DNA of 64,000 bases from assembly GCA_964501785.1 (NCBI GenBank), contig CAZCUD010000005.1, positions 186,001 through 250,000 on the forward strand, read 5' to 3'. The translations under genes were made by a program, and so were the position numbers. Source of the DNA: DATBSK01 sp964501785. GTDB taxonomy: Bacteria; Actinomycetota; Acidimicrobiia; IMCC26256; PALSA-555. The number at the start of each line of letters is the position of its first letter. The stretch's first letter is position 1. Shown here piece by piece: positions 27,402 through 35,795 of the stretch. Under the pieces are notes generated by a model. That model was not told where the DNA came from. It ran no database searches and saw nothing but the letters and a program-made list of their open reading frames with translations.

Positions 27402-27866
27402 TCAGCCGACGGTGACCGTGTACACGACCTGCTGCGCGTCGGCCCCGTCCTCGAAGCCGCGCGCGTAGAGGAGCGTGAGCGTGGCGCTCCCCGGAGCCTC
27501 GGCGACGAACACGAACCGCTCCTGGCCGGGCGCGCCGAGCGCATCGGACTCGGGCGCCACGTACTCGCTCGACTCCTGGCGCACGACCGTCTCGTCGGAC
27601 GACGTGGCGCTCCACTGGTAGCCCGTGGAGCGGTTGGACTCGAGCTCGATCACGAACCGCTCGCCCGCGGTCGCGCTGATCGCGGTGTCGGTCTCGCCGT
27701 ACACCGGGCAACCATCGCACGCCGTGGACGGCGCGGCGGTCGTCGTGGTGCTGGACGACGGCGACGTGGACGTCGTCGGTCGCCCCGACTCGTCGCCGTC
27801 GTCGCTGCAGGCCACGCCGACGAGCGCGAGTGCGGCGACCACGACCAGCGCGGCGCGCGTCCTCAT
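27402..27866 (-). CDS. Chagasin-family (I42) cysteine-protease inhibitor lipoprotein
   Basis: The 154-residue protein has a lipobox LVGVAC (Cys at about residue 20) and a Ser/Thr/Pro linker. A chagasin fold follows: NRSTGYQWS (equivalent to the NPTTGY loop), then GAPGQERFVF and FVAEAPGSATLTLLYAR. Such inhibitors block papain-like proteases. As a lipoprotein it would act outside the membrane. The ATG overlaps the dnaB stop codon (ATGA), so an extracellular inhibitor is translationally coupled to a replicative helicase. Confidence 0.85.
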   Translation of the reverse strand: MRTRAALVVVAALALVGVACSDDGDESGRPTTSTSPSSSTTTTAAPSTACDGCPVYGETDTAISATAGERFVIELESNRSTGYQWSATSSDETVVRQESSEYVAPESDALGAPGQERFVFVAEAPGSATLTLLYARGFEDGADAQQVVYTVTVG

Positions 27867-29230
27867 GCGTCGCGCGCCATGTTGGCGAACTTGGTGAAGT
27901 GGTCGAGGAACGCCAGGCGCGTCACGCCGGTCGGCCCGTTCCGGTGCTTCGCCACGATGAGCTCCGCCGTCCCCCGCTGATCGGACTCGGGGTTGTAGAT
28001 CTCATCTCTATAGATGAAGATCACGACGTCCGAGTCCTGCTCGAGCCCACCACTTTCCCTCAAGTCGGCCAGCATGGGCCGCTTGTCCTGGCGGTATTCG
28101 AGCTGTCGGTTGAGCTGCGACAGCGCGACCACGGGACACTCGAGCTCGCGGGCGAGGATCTTGAGGCCACGCGAGATCTCGGCGACCTCGACCTGGCGGT
28201 TCTCGGTGCGTCGGGTCGTGCTCGGCGACATGAGCTGGAGGTAGTCGACCACGACGAGGCCGAGGTCGCCGTGGCGGGCCTTGGTGCGCCTTGCCTTCGC
28301 GCGCATCTCCATCACCGTGCAGTGGGGGTTGTCGCCGATGAGCAGCGGTGTCTCGGCAAGGCGGCCCACCGCGTGCGACAGGCGCGTCCACTCGTCTTCG
28401 CGCAGCTTGCCGGTCTGGAGCTTGCGCAGCTCGACCCGCGACTCCGACGCGAGGAGGCGCTTCGTGAGCTCGAGCGTGCCCATCTCCATCGAGAAGAACA
28501 TCACCGGGCGTCGGTGCGCCATCGCGACGTTGGCCGCCGCGCCGAGCGCGAACGCGGTCTTGCCGGCTCCCGGGCGTGCCGCGACGACGAGGAGGTTGGA
28601 CGGCTGGAGCCCGAGCAGCATGCTGTCGAGGTCGACGTAGCCGGTCTCGACGCCGGTGATCTCGCCGTCGCTGCCGTAGAGGGCCTCGAGCTGGTCGAGG
28701 GTGTCCTGGAGCGCCTCGGACACCCCGGTCATCGAGTCGGAGACCCGCCGCTCCGCGACCTCGAACACGAGCGACTCGGCGCGGTCGAGCGTCTCGGCCA
28801 CCTCACCCGAGTCGTCGTAGCCCATCTCCGAGATCTCGCCCGCGACCGCGATGAGGCGGCGCAGCAGCGCGAGCTCGTTGACGATGCGCGCGTAGTGGGT
28901 GGCGTTGGCCGAGGCGGGCGTCTGCACCTGGAGGCGCAGGAGCGCCTGGCGACCGCCGAGCCCGTCGAGGAGGTCGGCCCGCCGCAGCTCGTCGGCGACG
29001 GTGACGGGGTCGACCGGCTCGCCCTGGCCGTAGAGCGACATCACCGCGTCGTAGATGTTGGCGTGCGCCGGCTTGTAGAAGTCGGCGGTGTCGACGCCGA
29101 CCTCGGTGGCCGCGCTGATCGCGTCGCGCGACAGCAGCATCGCCCCGAGCAGCGACTCCTCGGCCTCCAGGTTGTGCGGTGGGACGCGCCCTAGGTCGCG
29201 ACGCGGGCTCGCCTCGATCGCCTGGACCAC
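27863..29230 (-). CDS. dnaB: DnaB replicative helicase
   Basis: The 455-residue hexameric helicase has the N-terminal DnaB domain (PPHNLEAEESLLGAMLLS). The RecA-like domain has Walker A ARPGAGKTAFALG, Walker B LVVVDYLQLM, and the arginine-finger region near the C-terminus (AKHRNGPTG). No intein is seen, unlike in several mycobacterial DnaB proteins. The start is GTG. Its upstream region carries DnaA-box-like sites. Confidence 0.97.
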   Translation of the reverse strand: MVQAIEASPRRDLGRVPPHNLEAEESLLGAMLLSRDAISAATEVGVDTADFYKPAHANIYDAVMSLYGQGEPVDPVTVADELRRADLLDGLGGRQALLRLQVQTPASANATHYARIVNELALLRRLIAVAGEISEMGYDDSGEVAETLDRAESLVFEVAERRVSDSMTGVSEALQDTLDQLEALYGSDGEITGVETGYVDLDSMLLGLQPSNLLVVAARPGAGKTAFALGAAANVAMAHRRPVMFFSMEMGTLELTKRLLASESRVELRKLQTGKLREDEWTRLSHAVGRLAETPLLIGDNPHCTVMEMRAKARRTKARHGDLGLVVVDYLQLMSPSTTRRTENRQVEVAEISRGLKILARELECPVVALSQLNRQLEYRQDKRPMLADLRESGGLEQDSDVVIFIYRDEIYNPESDQRGTAELIVAKHRNGPTGVTRLAFLDHFTKFANMARDA

Positions 29231-29596
29231 CCCGCTACCCCTCCGCTCCCTGGTTCCCCGCCCGGAATCCGGGCTCCATGGCCGTTGCGGCCGTTCTCCG
29301 CCTCGTCACCGCCAGTTCACGAAGCGGGGGCGAGGTCGCTATGTGCGCACATCCGGCTTGTGGATCGATAGAGCGATTTCCCTGTGGAATCGGCATTTCG
29401 CTGTCCCCACCCCTGTGGATAAGCCGTTCACCTGCTCGTTTCCTGGACCTGACGGGGAGCCTGCGCCCCGCCGAGGCTCGGAGATCGTCCCAAGGGGGTG
29501 TGACAGCACCTCGGAGCGGCGCCGGCGGGGGACGCGACACGGCCCCGAGCCTGGGCTCGGGGCCGGTGGGGATCTCGGGCGCGCTCGGGAGCTCGG
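29231..29596 (-). promoter_or_regulatory. Upstream region of dnaB with DnaA-box-like sites
   Basis: This 366-bp gap has no gene. TGTGGATAA (29414-29422) is the exact complement of the DnaA box TTATCCACA. TGTGGATCG (29359-29367) and TGTGGAATC (29383-29391) are weaker matches with 24- and 31-bp spacing. A perfect palindrome ATGTGCGCACAT lies at 29341-29352. The sites overlap the likely dnaB promoter, suggesting DnaA control of dnaB. Confidence 0.6.
29541..29564 (-). terminator. Terminator of the rpsF-ssb-rpsR-rplI operon
   Basis: GGCCCCGAGCC (29541-29551) and its exact complement (29554-29564) form an 11-bp stem with a tight loop. It begins 33 nt after the rplI stop codon. Confidence 0.8.
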
Positions 29597-30043
29597 CTAA
29601 CCGGCGACCACCTCGACGGTGACTGTTGCAGTGACCTCGGGGTGCAGCCGCACCGGCACCTCGACCTCACCGAGCTCCTTGAGCGGCTCGTCGAGGCCGA
29701 CGCTGCGGCGGTCGATCTCGGTCGCCGCGGCGGCGGCGATCGCGTCGGCGACGTCGGCGGTGGTCACCGAGCCGAAGAGCTTCCCGCCCTCGCCGGCGCG
29801 GGCGGTGACGGTGACGCGCGACCCGCCGAGACGACCCGCGATCTCCTCCGCGGCCGCGCGCTCGCGGGCGTCCCGGGCCGCTCGGTTGCGCCGCATCGCC
29901 TCGGCCTGGGCGACGACGCCCTTGGACGCCTTCATCGCCAAGCCGCGGGGCACGAGGAAGTTGCGCGCGTACCCGTCGGCCACCTCGACGAGGTCGCCCT
30001 TGTGGCCGAGCGAGTCGACGTCGGCTCGCAGCACGACCTTCAC
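29597..30043 (-). CDS. rplI: Ribosomal protein L9
   Basis: The 148-residue protein starts MKVVLRADVDSLGHKGD and has the conserved VADGYARNFLVPRGLA. A long connecting helix and the C-terminal rRNA-binding domain follow. The start is GTG, and it overlaps the rpsR stop in a GTGA tetranucleotide. It is the last gene of the operon, before a strong hairpin. Confidence 0.97.
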   Translation of the reverse strand: MKVVLRADVDSLGHKGDLVEVADGYARNFLVPRGLAMKASKGVVAQAEAMRRNRAARDARERAAAEEIAGRLGGSRVTVTARAGEGGKLFGSVTTADVADAIAAAAATEIDRRSVGLDEPLKELGEVEVPVRLHPEVTATVTVEVVAG

Positions 30044-30510
30044 GACTCGTCACCCGCCTCGTCGGCCGCACCCTCGTCGGCGCCGGCCGGGACGTCGAGC
30101 GCCTCGGGCGCGGCGTCGAGATCGGGCGCGGGAGCGTCGGTCGCGGTGGGCGGCGGTGCGTCGGGCGCCGGCATCGGTGCCTCGCCCTCGGCGCTGCGCG
30201 GCGGGCCGCCGCCGTCGCGGTCGCCCCGCTTGCCCTTGCTGCGGTGGGTGACCTGACGCACCGAGTACGGCAGCAGCGCCATCTCGCGGGCGACCCGGAT
30301 CGCGCGGGCCACCTCGCGCTGCTGCTGCGCGTCGTTGCCGGTCACCCGACGGGCGCGGATCTTGGCCCGCTCCGACATGAAGCGGCGCAGCAGGTTGACG
30401 TCCTTGTAGTCGACGTAGGTGACCGACTCGGTGTCGAGGATCGAGACCTTCCGCTTCGGCTTCCGGTCTTCCCGCTCGGTCTTGCGTCGATTGGTCCTGG
30501 GTCGTGCCAT
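30040..30510 (-). CDS. rpsR: Ribosomal protein S18 with acidic C-terminal extension
   Basis: The S18 core (about residues 1-95) begins MARPRTNRRKTERED. It has VTYVDYKDVNLLRRFMSERA, RRVTGNDAQQQREVARAI and ALLPYSVRQ. The protein is 156 residues, while bacterial S18 is usually 75-90. The extra 60 or so residues are rich in Asp, Glu, Pro and Ala and are probably disordered. No Cys pair is present, so it is the zinc-independent type. The ATG is followed by a stop that overlaps the rplI start. Confidence 0.93.
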   Translation of the reverse strand: MARPRTNRRKTEREDRKPKRKVSILDTESVTYVDYKDVNLLRRFMSERAKIRARRVTGNDAQQQREVARAIRVAREMALLPYSVRQVTHRSKGKRGDRDGGGPPRSAEGEAPMPAPDAPPPTATDAPAPDLDAAPEALDVPAGADEGAADEAGDES

Positions 30511-30575
30511 GGCGCTCGTGCGCTCCTCGTCTGGTGCGGCCCCTCGGATCGCGTCCTCGGGGTCGTGCGGATGCC

Positions 30576-31061
30576 CTAGAAGGGCTCCTCGCTCATGTCG
30601 TCGTAGCCGGCGCCGCCGCCGCCGCTCGGGGCGCTGTCGGGCGCCGGGCGACCGCCACCCCCGCCGCCACCGCCGCCGCCGCCGCCGCCGAAGTCGCCCC
30701 GGCGCTCGTTGCGGGTGACCTGCGCGGTCGCCCAGCGCAGGCTCGGGCCGATGTCGTCGGCGGTGATCTCCACGACGCTGCGCTTGTCGCCGTTCTCGGT
30801 CTCCCACGAGCGCTGCTCGAGCCGACCGGTCACCACGACGCGCGATCCCTTGGCCAGCGACTCCGCGACGTTCTCTGCCATCTCCCGCCAGCACACGACG
30901 TTGAAGAAGCTGACGCGCTCCTCCCACTCCTGGGTCTGGCGGTTCTGCCAGCGCCGGTTGACGGCGAGGCCGAACGTCGACGTGGCCTGCCCCCCGGCCG
31001 TGTAGCGAAGCTCCGGGTCACGGGTGATGTTGCCAACGAGCGTCACCGAGTTGTCGGCCAT
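30576..31061 (-). CDS. ssb: Single-stranded DNA-binding protein
   Basis: The 161-residue protein has an OB fold (VTLVGNITRDPELRY, FFNVVCWREMAENVAES, VVVTGRLEQRSWE). A linker with 13 consecutive glycines follows, and the acidic tip DDMSEEPF recruits partner proteins. It sits between rpsF and rpsR, as in M. tuberculosis. Confidence 0.97.
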   Translation of the reverse strand: MADNSVTLVGNITRDPELRYTAGGQATSTFGLAVNRRWQNRQTQEWEERVSFFNVVCWREMAENVAESLAKGSRVVVTGRLEQRSWETENGDKRSVVEITADDIGPSLRWATAQVTRNERRGDFGGGGGGGGGGGGGRPAPDSAPSGGGGAGYDDMSEEPF

Positions 31062-31085
31062 GTCGGACTCCTGTCGTCTCCGTGC

Positions 31086-31409
31086 CTACTGCTCGGCCGG
31101 CGAGCCGAGCTTCCCGTACACCGCGTCGGGGATGCGCAGCACCTTGTGGCGCAGCACGTCGTCGGCGAGCGTCAGCGTGCGCCCCAGCTCGTCCATCGCC
31201 TCGGGCTCGGCCTTCGCCTGGAGGACGACGTAGTAGCCCTCCCAGCGGTGCTTGAGCCGGTAGGCGAGTCGGCGCTTGCCCCAGAAGTCGACGGGGCCGA
31301 GCTCGGCACCCTTGGCCGCGAGGGCCTGGCGTGCCGATTCGACCGAGTCGCGGACCGCGCTGTCTTCCAGGTCCGCGTCGTAGATGACCATGACCTCGTA
31401 CGGCCTCAT
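31086..31409 (-). CDS. rpsF: Ribosomal protein S6
   Basis: The 107-residue protein starts MRPYEVMVIYDADLED, from an ATG preceded by GGAGG. It has the conserved GKRRLAYRLKHRWEGYYVV, where S6 contacts S18, and ends VLRIPDAVYG. It is the first gene of the rpsF-ssb-rpsR-rplI operon. Confidence 0.97.
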   Translation of the reverse strand: MRPYEVMVIYDADLEDSAVRDSVESARQALAAKGAELGPVDFWGKRRLAYRLKHRWEGYYVVLQAKAEPEAMDELGRTLTLADDVLRHKVLRIPDAVYGKLGSPAEQ

Positions 31410-31630
31410 GGGCCGGCCTCCTTCGGACCGGGGTCGACGGCACCCGCGGGAGCGGACGCCTCGCCCGGGCTCGCCCGGTCGCGGCACCGAGGTGCCGGCC
31501 GCACGAGCAGGTTCGTCGTCGTCGAGTCGGTCAGGCTACCAGCGTGACCGGTCGCGCTTCGCCTCGCCGTTGCGGTGTCTCGAAGACGACCCTACGGGGC
31601 ACCTGTGACATGGCCCGCAACGTCGGCCCG

Positions 31631-31693
31631 GCGGGCGTCAGCAGCGGAGCGAGCGCCCGCGGGCGGGGTACCCCCGCCCGCAGCGAGCGACGC
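31631..31693. repeat. Hairpin repeat family, copy A
   Basis: The unit is GCGGGCGTCAGCAGCGGAGC, followed by GAGCGCCCGC. A perfect hairpin GCGGGCGGGG-TAC-CCCCGCCCGC (31659-31681) follows, then AGCGAGCGACGC. Related copies with altered but still pairing stems lie at 37324-37514. It sits in the 286-bp gap between rpsF and the DUF192 gene. Confidence 0.75.
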
Positions 31694-31695
31694 AA

Positions 31696-32226
31696 TCAAG
31701 ACGAGAGGTCGCCTTCGGGGAGGTCGCCTTCGAGGGTCTCGAGCGCGTAGGTGAAGGGCCCGTCGGCGCTGTAGAGCGGGCAGCGCGACTGCACGTCGTC
31801 GCAGGGGTCCATCACCAGCCGGTCGACCAGGCGACCGTTCGCGTCGTAGAAGCCGATCTGGAGGGCGACCGGCACGGTCGACATCGTGAACGAGGTGCTG
31901 GTCGGCGCGTCGAACACGAAGAGCATGCCGTCGTAGGGACCGATGTCGTCGCGGGTCCGCAGGCCCTGGAACCGCTCGTCGCTCTCGTCGGCGAGCACGA
32001 CGTCCATCGTCCGCCCGCCCACGCGCACCTGCGTCGCGGTGAGGTCGGTGAAGGGCTCGCCGGCCGGTTCGGCGTCGCGCAGCGCCGCAGCGATCGGACC
32101 CGAGGGTTGCGCAGCGGGCTCGTCGTCGCCGCCCGCGACGAAGAGGACGATCGCGACCAGCACCACGACCGCGGCCAGGGCGACGACGACGCCGACGGCC
32201 GTCGCCACCCAGCCGCGCTGGCTCAC
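31696..32226 (-). CDS. DUF192 membrane-anchored protein
   Basis: The 176-residue protein starts at GTG (MSQRGWVATAV). It has one N-terminal membrane helix (about residues 8-32) and an extracytoplasmic DUF192 domain (FQGLRTRDDIGPYDGMLFVF, FTMSTVPVALQIGFYDANG, MDPCDDVQSRCPLY). The domain is of unknown function. The start overlaps the panB stop codon (GTGA), so the two genes are coupled. Confidence 0.88.
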   Translation of the reverse strand: MSQRGWVATAVGVVVALAAVVVLVAIVLFVAGGDDEPAAQPSGPIAAALRDAEPAGEPFTDLTATQVRVGGRTMDVVLADESDERFQGLRTRDDIGPYDGMLFVFDAPTSTSFTMSTVPVALQIGFYDANGRLVDRLVMDPCDDVQSRCPLYSADGPFTYALETLEGDLPEGDLSS

Positions 32227-33167
32227 GCGGGTGCGGGCTCCGTGGTCGAGCTGTCGTCGGTGCCGGTGCGGGTGACGTCGACGTCGGGGCCGTCGAGCTT
32301 CAGCTCGTCGGGCAGGAGGTCGGCGGCGTGGTACGTCTCCTCGCTCGACGGGAACCGACCCGCGCGCACGTCGGCGGCGAAGCGCTCCACCGCCGCGGTG
32401 CCGTCGGCGCCGAGCTCGGCGTAGCGGCGCACGAACTTCGGCTTCAGTCGGTCTTCCAGGCCGAGGAGGTCGTGGAACACCAGGACCTGACCGTCGCAAT
32501 GGCGGCCGGCACCGATGCCGATCGTGGGCACCGGGACGGTGTCGGTGACCAGGCGGGCGACCGCATCGGGCACGCACTCGAGCACGATCGCGAAGCAGCC
32601 CGCCTCGGCCAGCGCGATGGCGTCGTCGACGATCGCGCGGGCCGCGTCGAGGTCCTTGCCCTGCACCCGGAACCCGCCCAGCGCGTGGACCGACTGCGGG
32701 GTGAGGCCGAGGTGGCCCATGACCGGGATCTCGGCGTCGATGATCGCCTCGATCGCCTCGAGGCGCTTCCGGCCGCCCTCGAGCTTGACGGCACCCGCCC
32801 CGGCCCGCACCAGCGCGGCCGCGTTGTGGACGGTCTCGCTGGTCGAGACGTGGTAGCTCAACCAGGGCAGGTCGCCGACCACCAGCGCGCGGGGCGACGT
32901 GCGGGCGACGGCACCCACGTGGTGCGCCATGTCGTCGGTCGTCACCTGGAGCGTGTCGTCGTAGCCGAGCACGACCATGGCGAGCGTGTCGCCGACGAGG
33001 ATCATGTCGACCCCCGCACCGTCGACGATCCGAGCCGAGGGCGCGTCGTAGGCGGTGACCATCACCAGCGGTGAGGCGTCACCGGCGCGGATGGCGTCCT
33101 TGGCGATCGCGATGTCGGGCGCGGTGACGCGCCGGGTCTGGGTCGTCGGACTCGTCCCAGTGGCCAT
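32223..33167 (-). CDS. panB: Ketopantoate hydroxymethyltransferase
   Basis: PanB makes ketopantoate from 2-ketoisovalerate and methylene-tetrahydrofolate for coenzyme A synthesis. The protein has 314 residues from the ATG of MATGTSP, chosen because GGAGGT precedes it at good spacing; an upstream GTG at 33221 lacks this. It has MVTAYDAPSARIVD, ILVGDTLAMVVLGYDDT, KLEGG, VMGHLGLTPQSVHALGGFRV and the catalytic Glu in FAIVLECVP. A C-terminal extension of about 40 acidic residues is unusual. Confidence 0.95.
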   Translation of the reverse strand: MATGTSPTTQTRRVTAPDIAIAKDAIRAGDASPLVMVTAYDAPSARIVDGAGVDMILVGDTLAMVVLGYDDTLQVTTDDMAHHVGAVARTSPRALVVGDLPWLSYHVSTSETVHNAAALVRAGAGAVKLEGGRKRLEAIEAIIDAEIPVMGHLGLTPQSVHALGGFRVQGKDLDAARAIVDDAIALAEAGCFAIVLECVPDAVARLVTDTVPVPTIGIGAGRHCDGQVLVFHDLLGLEDRLKPKFVRRYAELGADGTAAVERFAADVRAGRFPSSEETYHAADLLPDELKLDGPDVDVTRTGTDDSSTTEPAPA

Positions 33168-33244
33168 CTCGTGACCTCCGCCGTCCAGGGCTCGTTCGGC
33201 TCCCGGCAGCACGTCAACCATATCCCCTCCGCGGGAACCGGGGG

Positions 33245-33676
33245 CTAGCCCGCGTGGCGCCGGCCGTGGAGCTCGTGACGAGTGAGGTGGTTCCAGCGGC
33301 AGTCGACGCAGACCTCGACGACGTAGCGGGAGAACTCGTCGTGGGAGGACTCGAGCTTGGCGAGCTCCTGCGCGGACGCGATGCAGCGGCCGTTGGCGTG
33401 GCGGAGCGCATCACCGTAGACGTAGGAGACCAGGCGCAGGCTGGCGTGCCCGCACACCGGGCAGTCGCCATCGACCCGGTCACCGACGTGACGGGCGGCC
33501 CGGAGCAGCTCGGGATGGGCGTCGCAGACGTCATCTCGGTCGCGCCGACCCGCCCGCAGGTCTCGCAGCACCGCCCGGCGGGCCAGGGCGTAGTCGACGT
33601 GACGCCCACCCGCGACCGCTCCCAGGCTCGCCGGCGACGGCGCCGGCCACGAGAAGGAGCCGGGGTCCTGTGGCAC
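33245..33676 (-). CDS. DUF5318 protein with zinc-ribbon cysteines
   Basis: The 143-residue protein has CPVCGHASLRLVSYVYGD, then VVEVCVDCRWNHLTRHEL, which together give two C-X2-C pairs. This matches the actinobacterial DUF5318 family (Rv0049 in M. tuberculosis), whose function is unknown. It lies divergent to padR, in the same neighbourhood as in M. tuberculosis. The GTG start has a leaderless-type promoter. Confidence 0.85.
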   Translation of the reverse strand: MPQDPGSFSWPAPSPASLGAVAGGRHVDYALARRAVLRDLRAGRRDRDDVCDAHPELLRAARHVGDRVDGDCPVCGHASLRLVSYVYGDALRHANGRCIASAQELAKLESSHDEFSRYVVEVCVDCRWNHLTRHELHGRRHAG

Positions 33677-33683
33677 GCGCGGG

Positions 33684-33689
33684 AGTGTA
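33684..33689 (-). promoter_or_regulatory. -10 TACACT of the DUF5318 gene, leaderless-type
   Basis: On the minus strand TACACT ends 7 nt before the GTG start. Confidence 0.5.
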
Positions 33690-33792
33690 GGACCGGATCC
33701 GGGGCGTCGCGCGCGCCGATCCGATGCCCGGATCGCGCTCGGGGGTCCGCCCCGACTTGACTCGCCGCCTCCGTTTCGTCAGAATCTCGTAT

Positions 33793-33815
33793 CGATATAT
33801 CGGCTCGATATATCG
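33793..33815. promoter_or_regulatory. Paired palindromic operators upstream of padR
   Basis: The 10-bp palindrome CGATATATCG occurs twice (33793-33802, 33806-33815), with centres 13 bp apart. It stands out as an AT-rich patch in a GC-rich region, 38 bp before the padR ATG. PadR regulators bind AT-rich palindromes of this kind, so padR autoregulation and control of ino1 are likely. Confidence 0.75.
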
Positions 33816-33853
33816 ACTCGACACACGGGCGAAACGGGAATCGGAGTCGTCAG

Positions 33854-34498
33854 ATGCTGGAGCTCGCAGTGCTCGGCCTCCTCCAGGAGCAGCCGCTGCA
33901 CGGCTACGAGCTGAAGAAGCGCCTCGGCGAGACGCTGGGGTTCCTCTGGGGCGTCTCGTACGGCTCGCTGTACCCGGCGCTGCGGCGTCTCGAGGCCGAC
34001 GGCGCGATCGAGAGCGTCACCCCCCGGCCGGGCCCGGCACCCGCACCGGTGCCGACCGGGTCGATCACCGGTGACGTGGCCGCGGCCAGGCTCCGCTCGG
34101 TCGCCGACCGCATCTCGAGCGGCCGCCGCACCCGCAAGGCCTACCGGATCACCGAGCGGGGCCAGGCCCAGCTCGTCGAGCTCTTCCTCGCCGACGACGA
34201 GCGCGCCGACCCGGAGAAGCTGTTCGCGCTGAAGCTCGCCTGCTGCGCGCTCGTGCCGCCTGCTGCGCGCCTCCAGATGCTGGAGCGCCGCCGCGCCGTG
34301 CTGATCGAGCGGCTCGCCGCGGCCGAGGCCCCGACGCCCGAGAGCGCCCGCGCCACGCGGCGCGCCCCCGATCGCTACCTCACCTCGCTCATCGAGCACC
34401 GCAACCGATCCACCCAGCGCGACCTCGAATGGGTCGACGGGCTCATCGCCGCCGAGCGATCCGCGGCACCCGAGCCCGACTCCGTCGACGTCGCCTGA
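33854..34498 (+). CDS. PadR-family transcriptional regulator
   Basis: The 214-residue protein has the PadR winged helix (MLELAVLGLLQEQPLHGYEL, GVSYGSLYPALRRLEADG). A low-complexity Pro insertion (PGPAPAPVPTGS) interrupts the wing. RKAYRITERGQAQL and a C-terminal helical dimerisation domain follow. It lies directly upstream of ino1, the same pairing as Rv0047c-Rv0046c. It probably controls inositol synthesis and itself through the upstream palindromes. Confidence 0.92.
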   Translation: MLELAVLGLLQEQPLHGYELKKRLGETLGFLWGVSYGSLYPALRRLEADGAIESVTPRPGPAPAPVPTGSITGDVAAARLRSVADRISSGRRTRKAYRITERGQAQLVELFLADDERADPEKLFALKLACCALVPPAARLQMLERRRAVLIERLAAAEAPTPESARATRRAPDRYLTSLIEHRNRSTQRDLEWVDGLIAAERSAAPEPDSVDVA

Positions 34499-34529
34499 TC
34501 CCGGCCTTCCGATCACAAAGGACACCGAC

Positions 34530-35609
<1,080 letters not shown>

Positions 35610-35631
35610 CCGCGGCTGCTGACCGGCTCCA

Positions 35632-35768
35632 CCGCTCGACACCCCGCTCCGCCGCCACGCCTCCGCGACGGCCGAGCCCCTGCTCCTGCGCCCGCCGGGC
35701 GCAGTCGGCCGCACCGCGGCCGGGTCTCGACCGGCTACGGCGAAGTGCTCCTCCGGGGGTGTCGACGG
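35632..35768. repeat. Dispersed structured repeat, copy 2 (inverted relative to copy 1)
   Basis: The ends CCGCTCGACACCCC (35632-35645) and GGGGTGTCGACGG (35756-35768) pair with each other. They differ in sequence from the pairing ends of copy 1. Internal hairpins are TGCGCCC-GCC-GGGCGCA (35687-35703) and GGCCGC-ACC-GCGGCC (35707-35721). The 16-bp block at 35671-35686 and the 12-bp block at 35720-35731 are exact complements of blocks in copy 1. It fills the gap between the convergent ino1 and pcnA genes and could act as a terminator there. Confidence 0.75.
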
Positions 35769-35795
35769 TTGCGCCTCCCTGGCGCGAACTCACGC

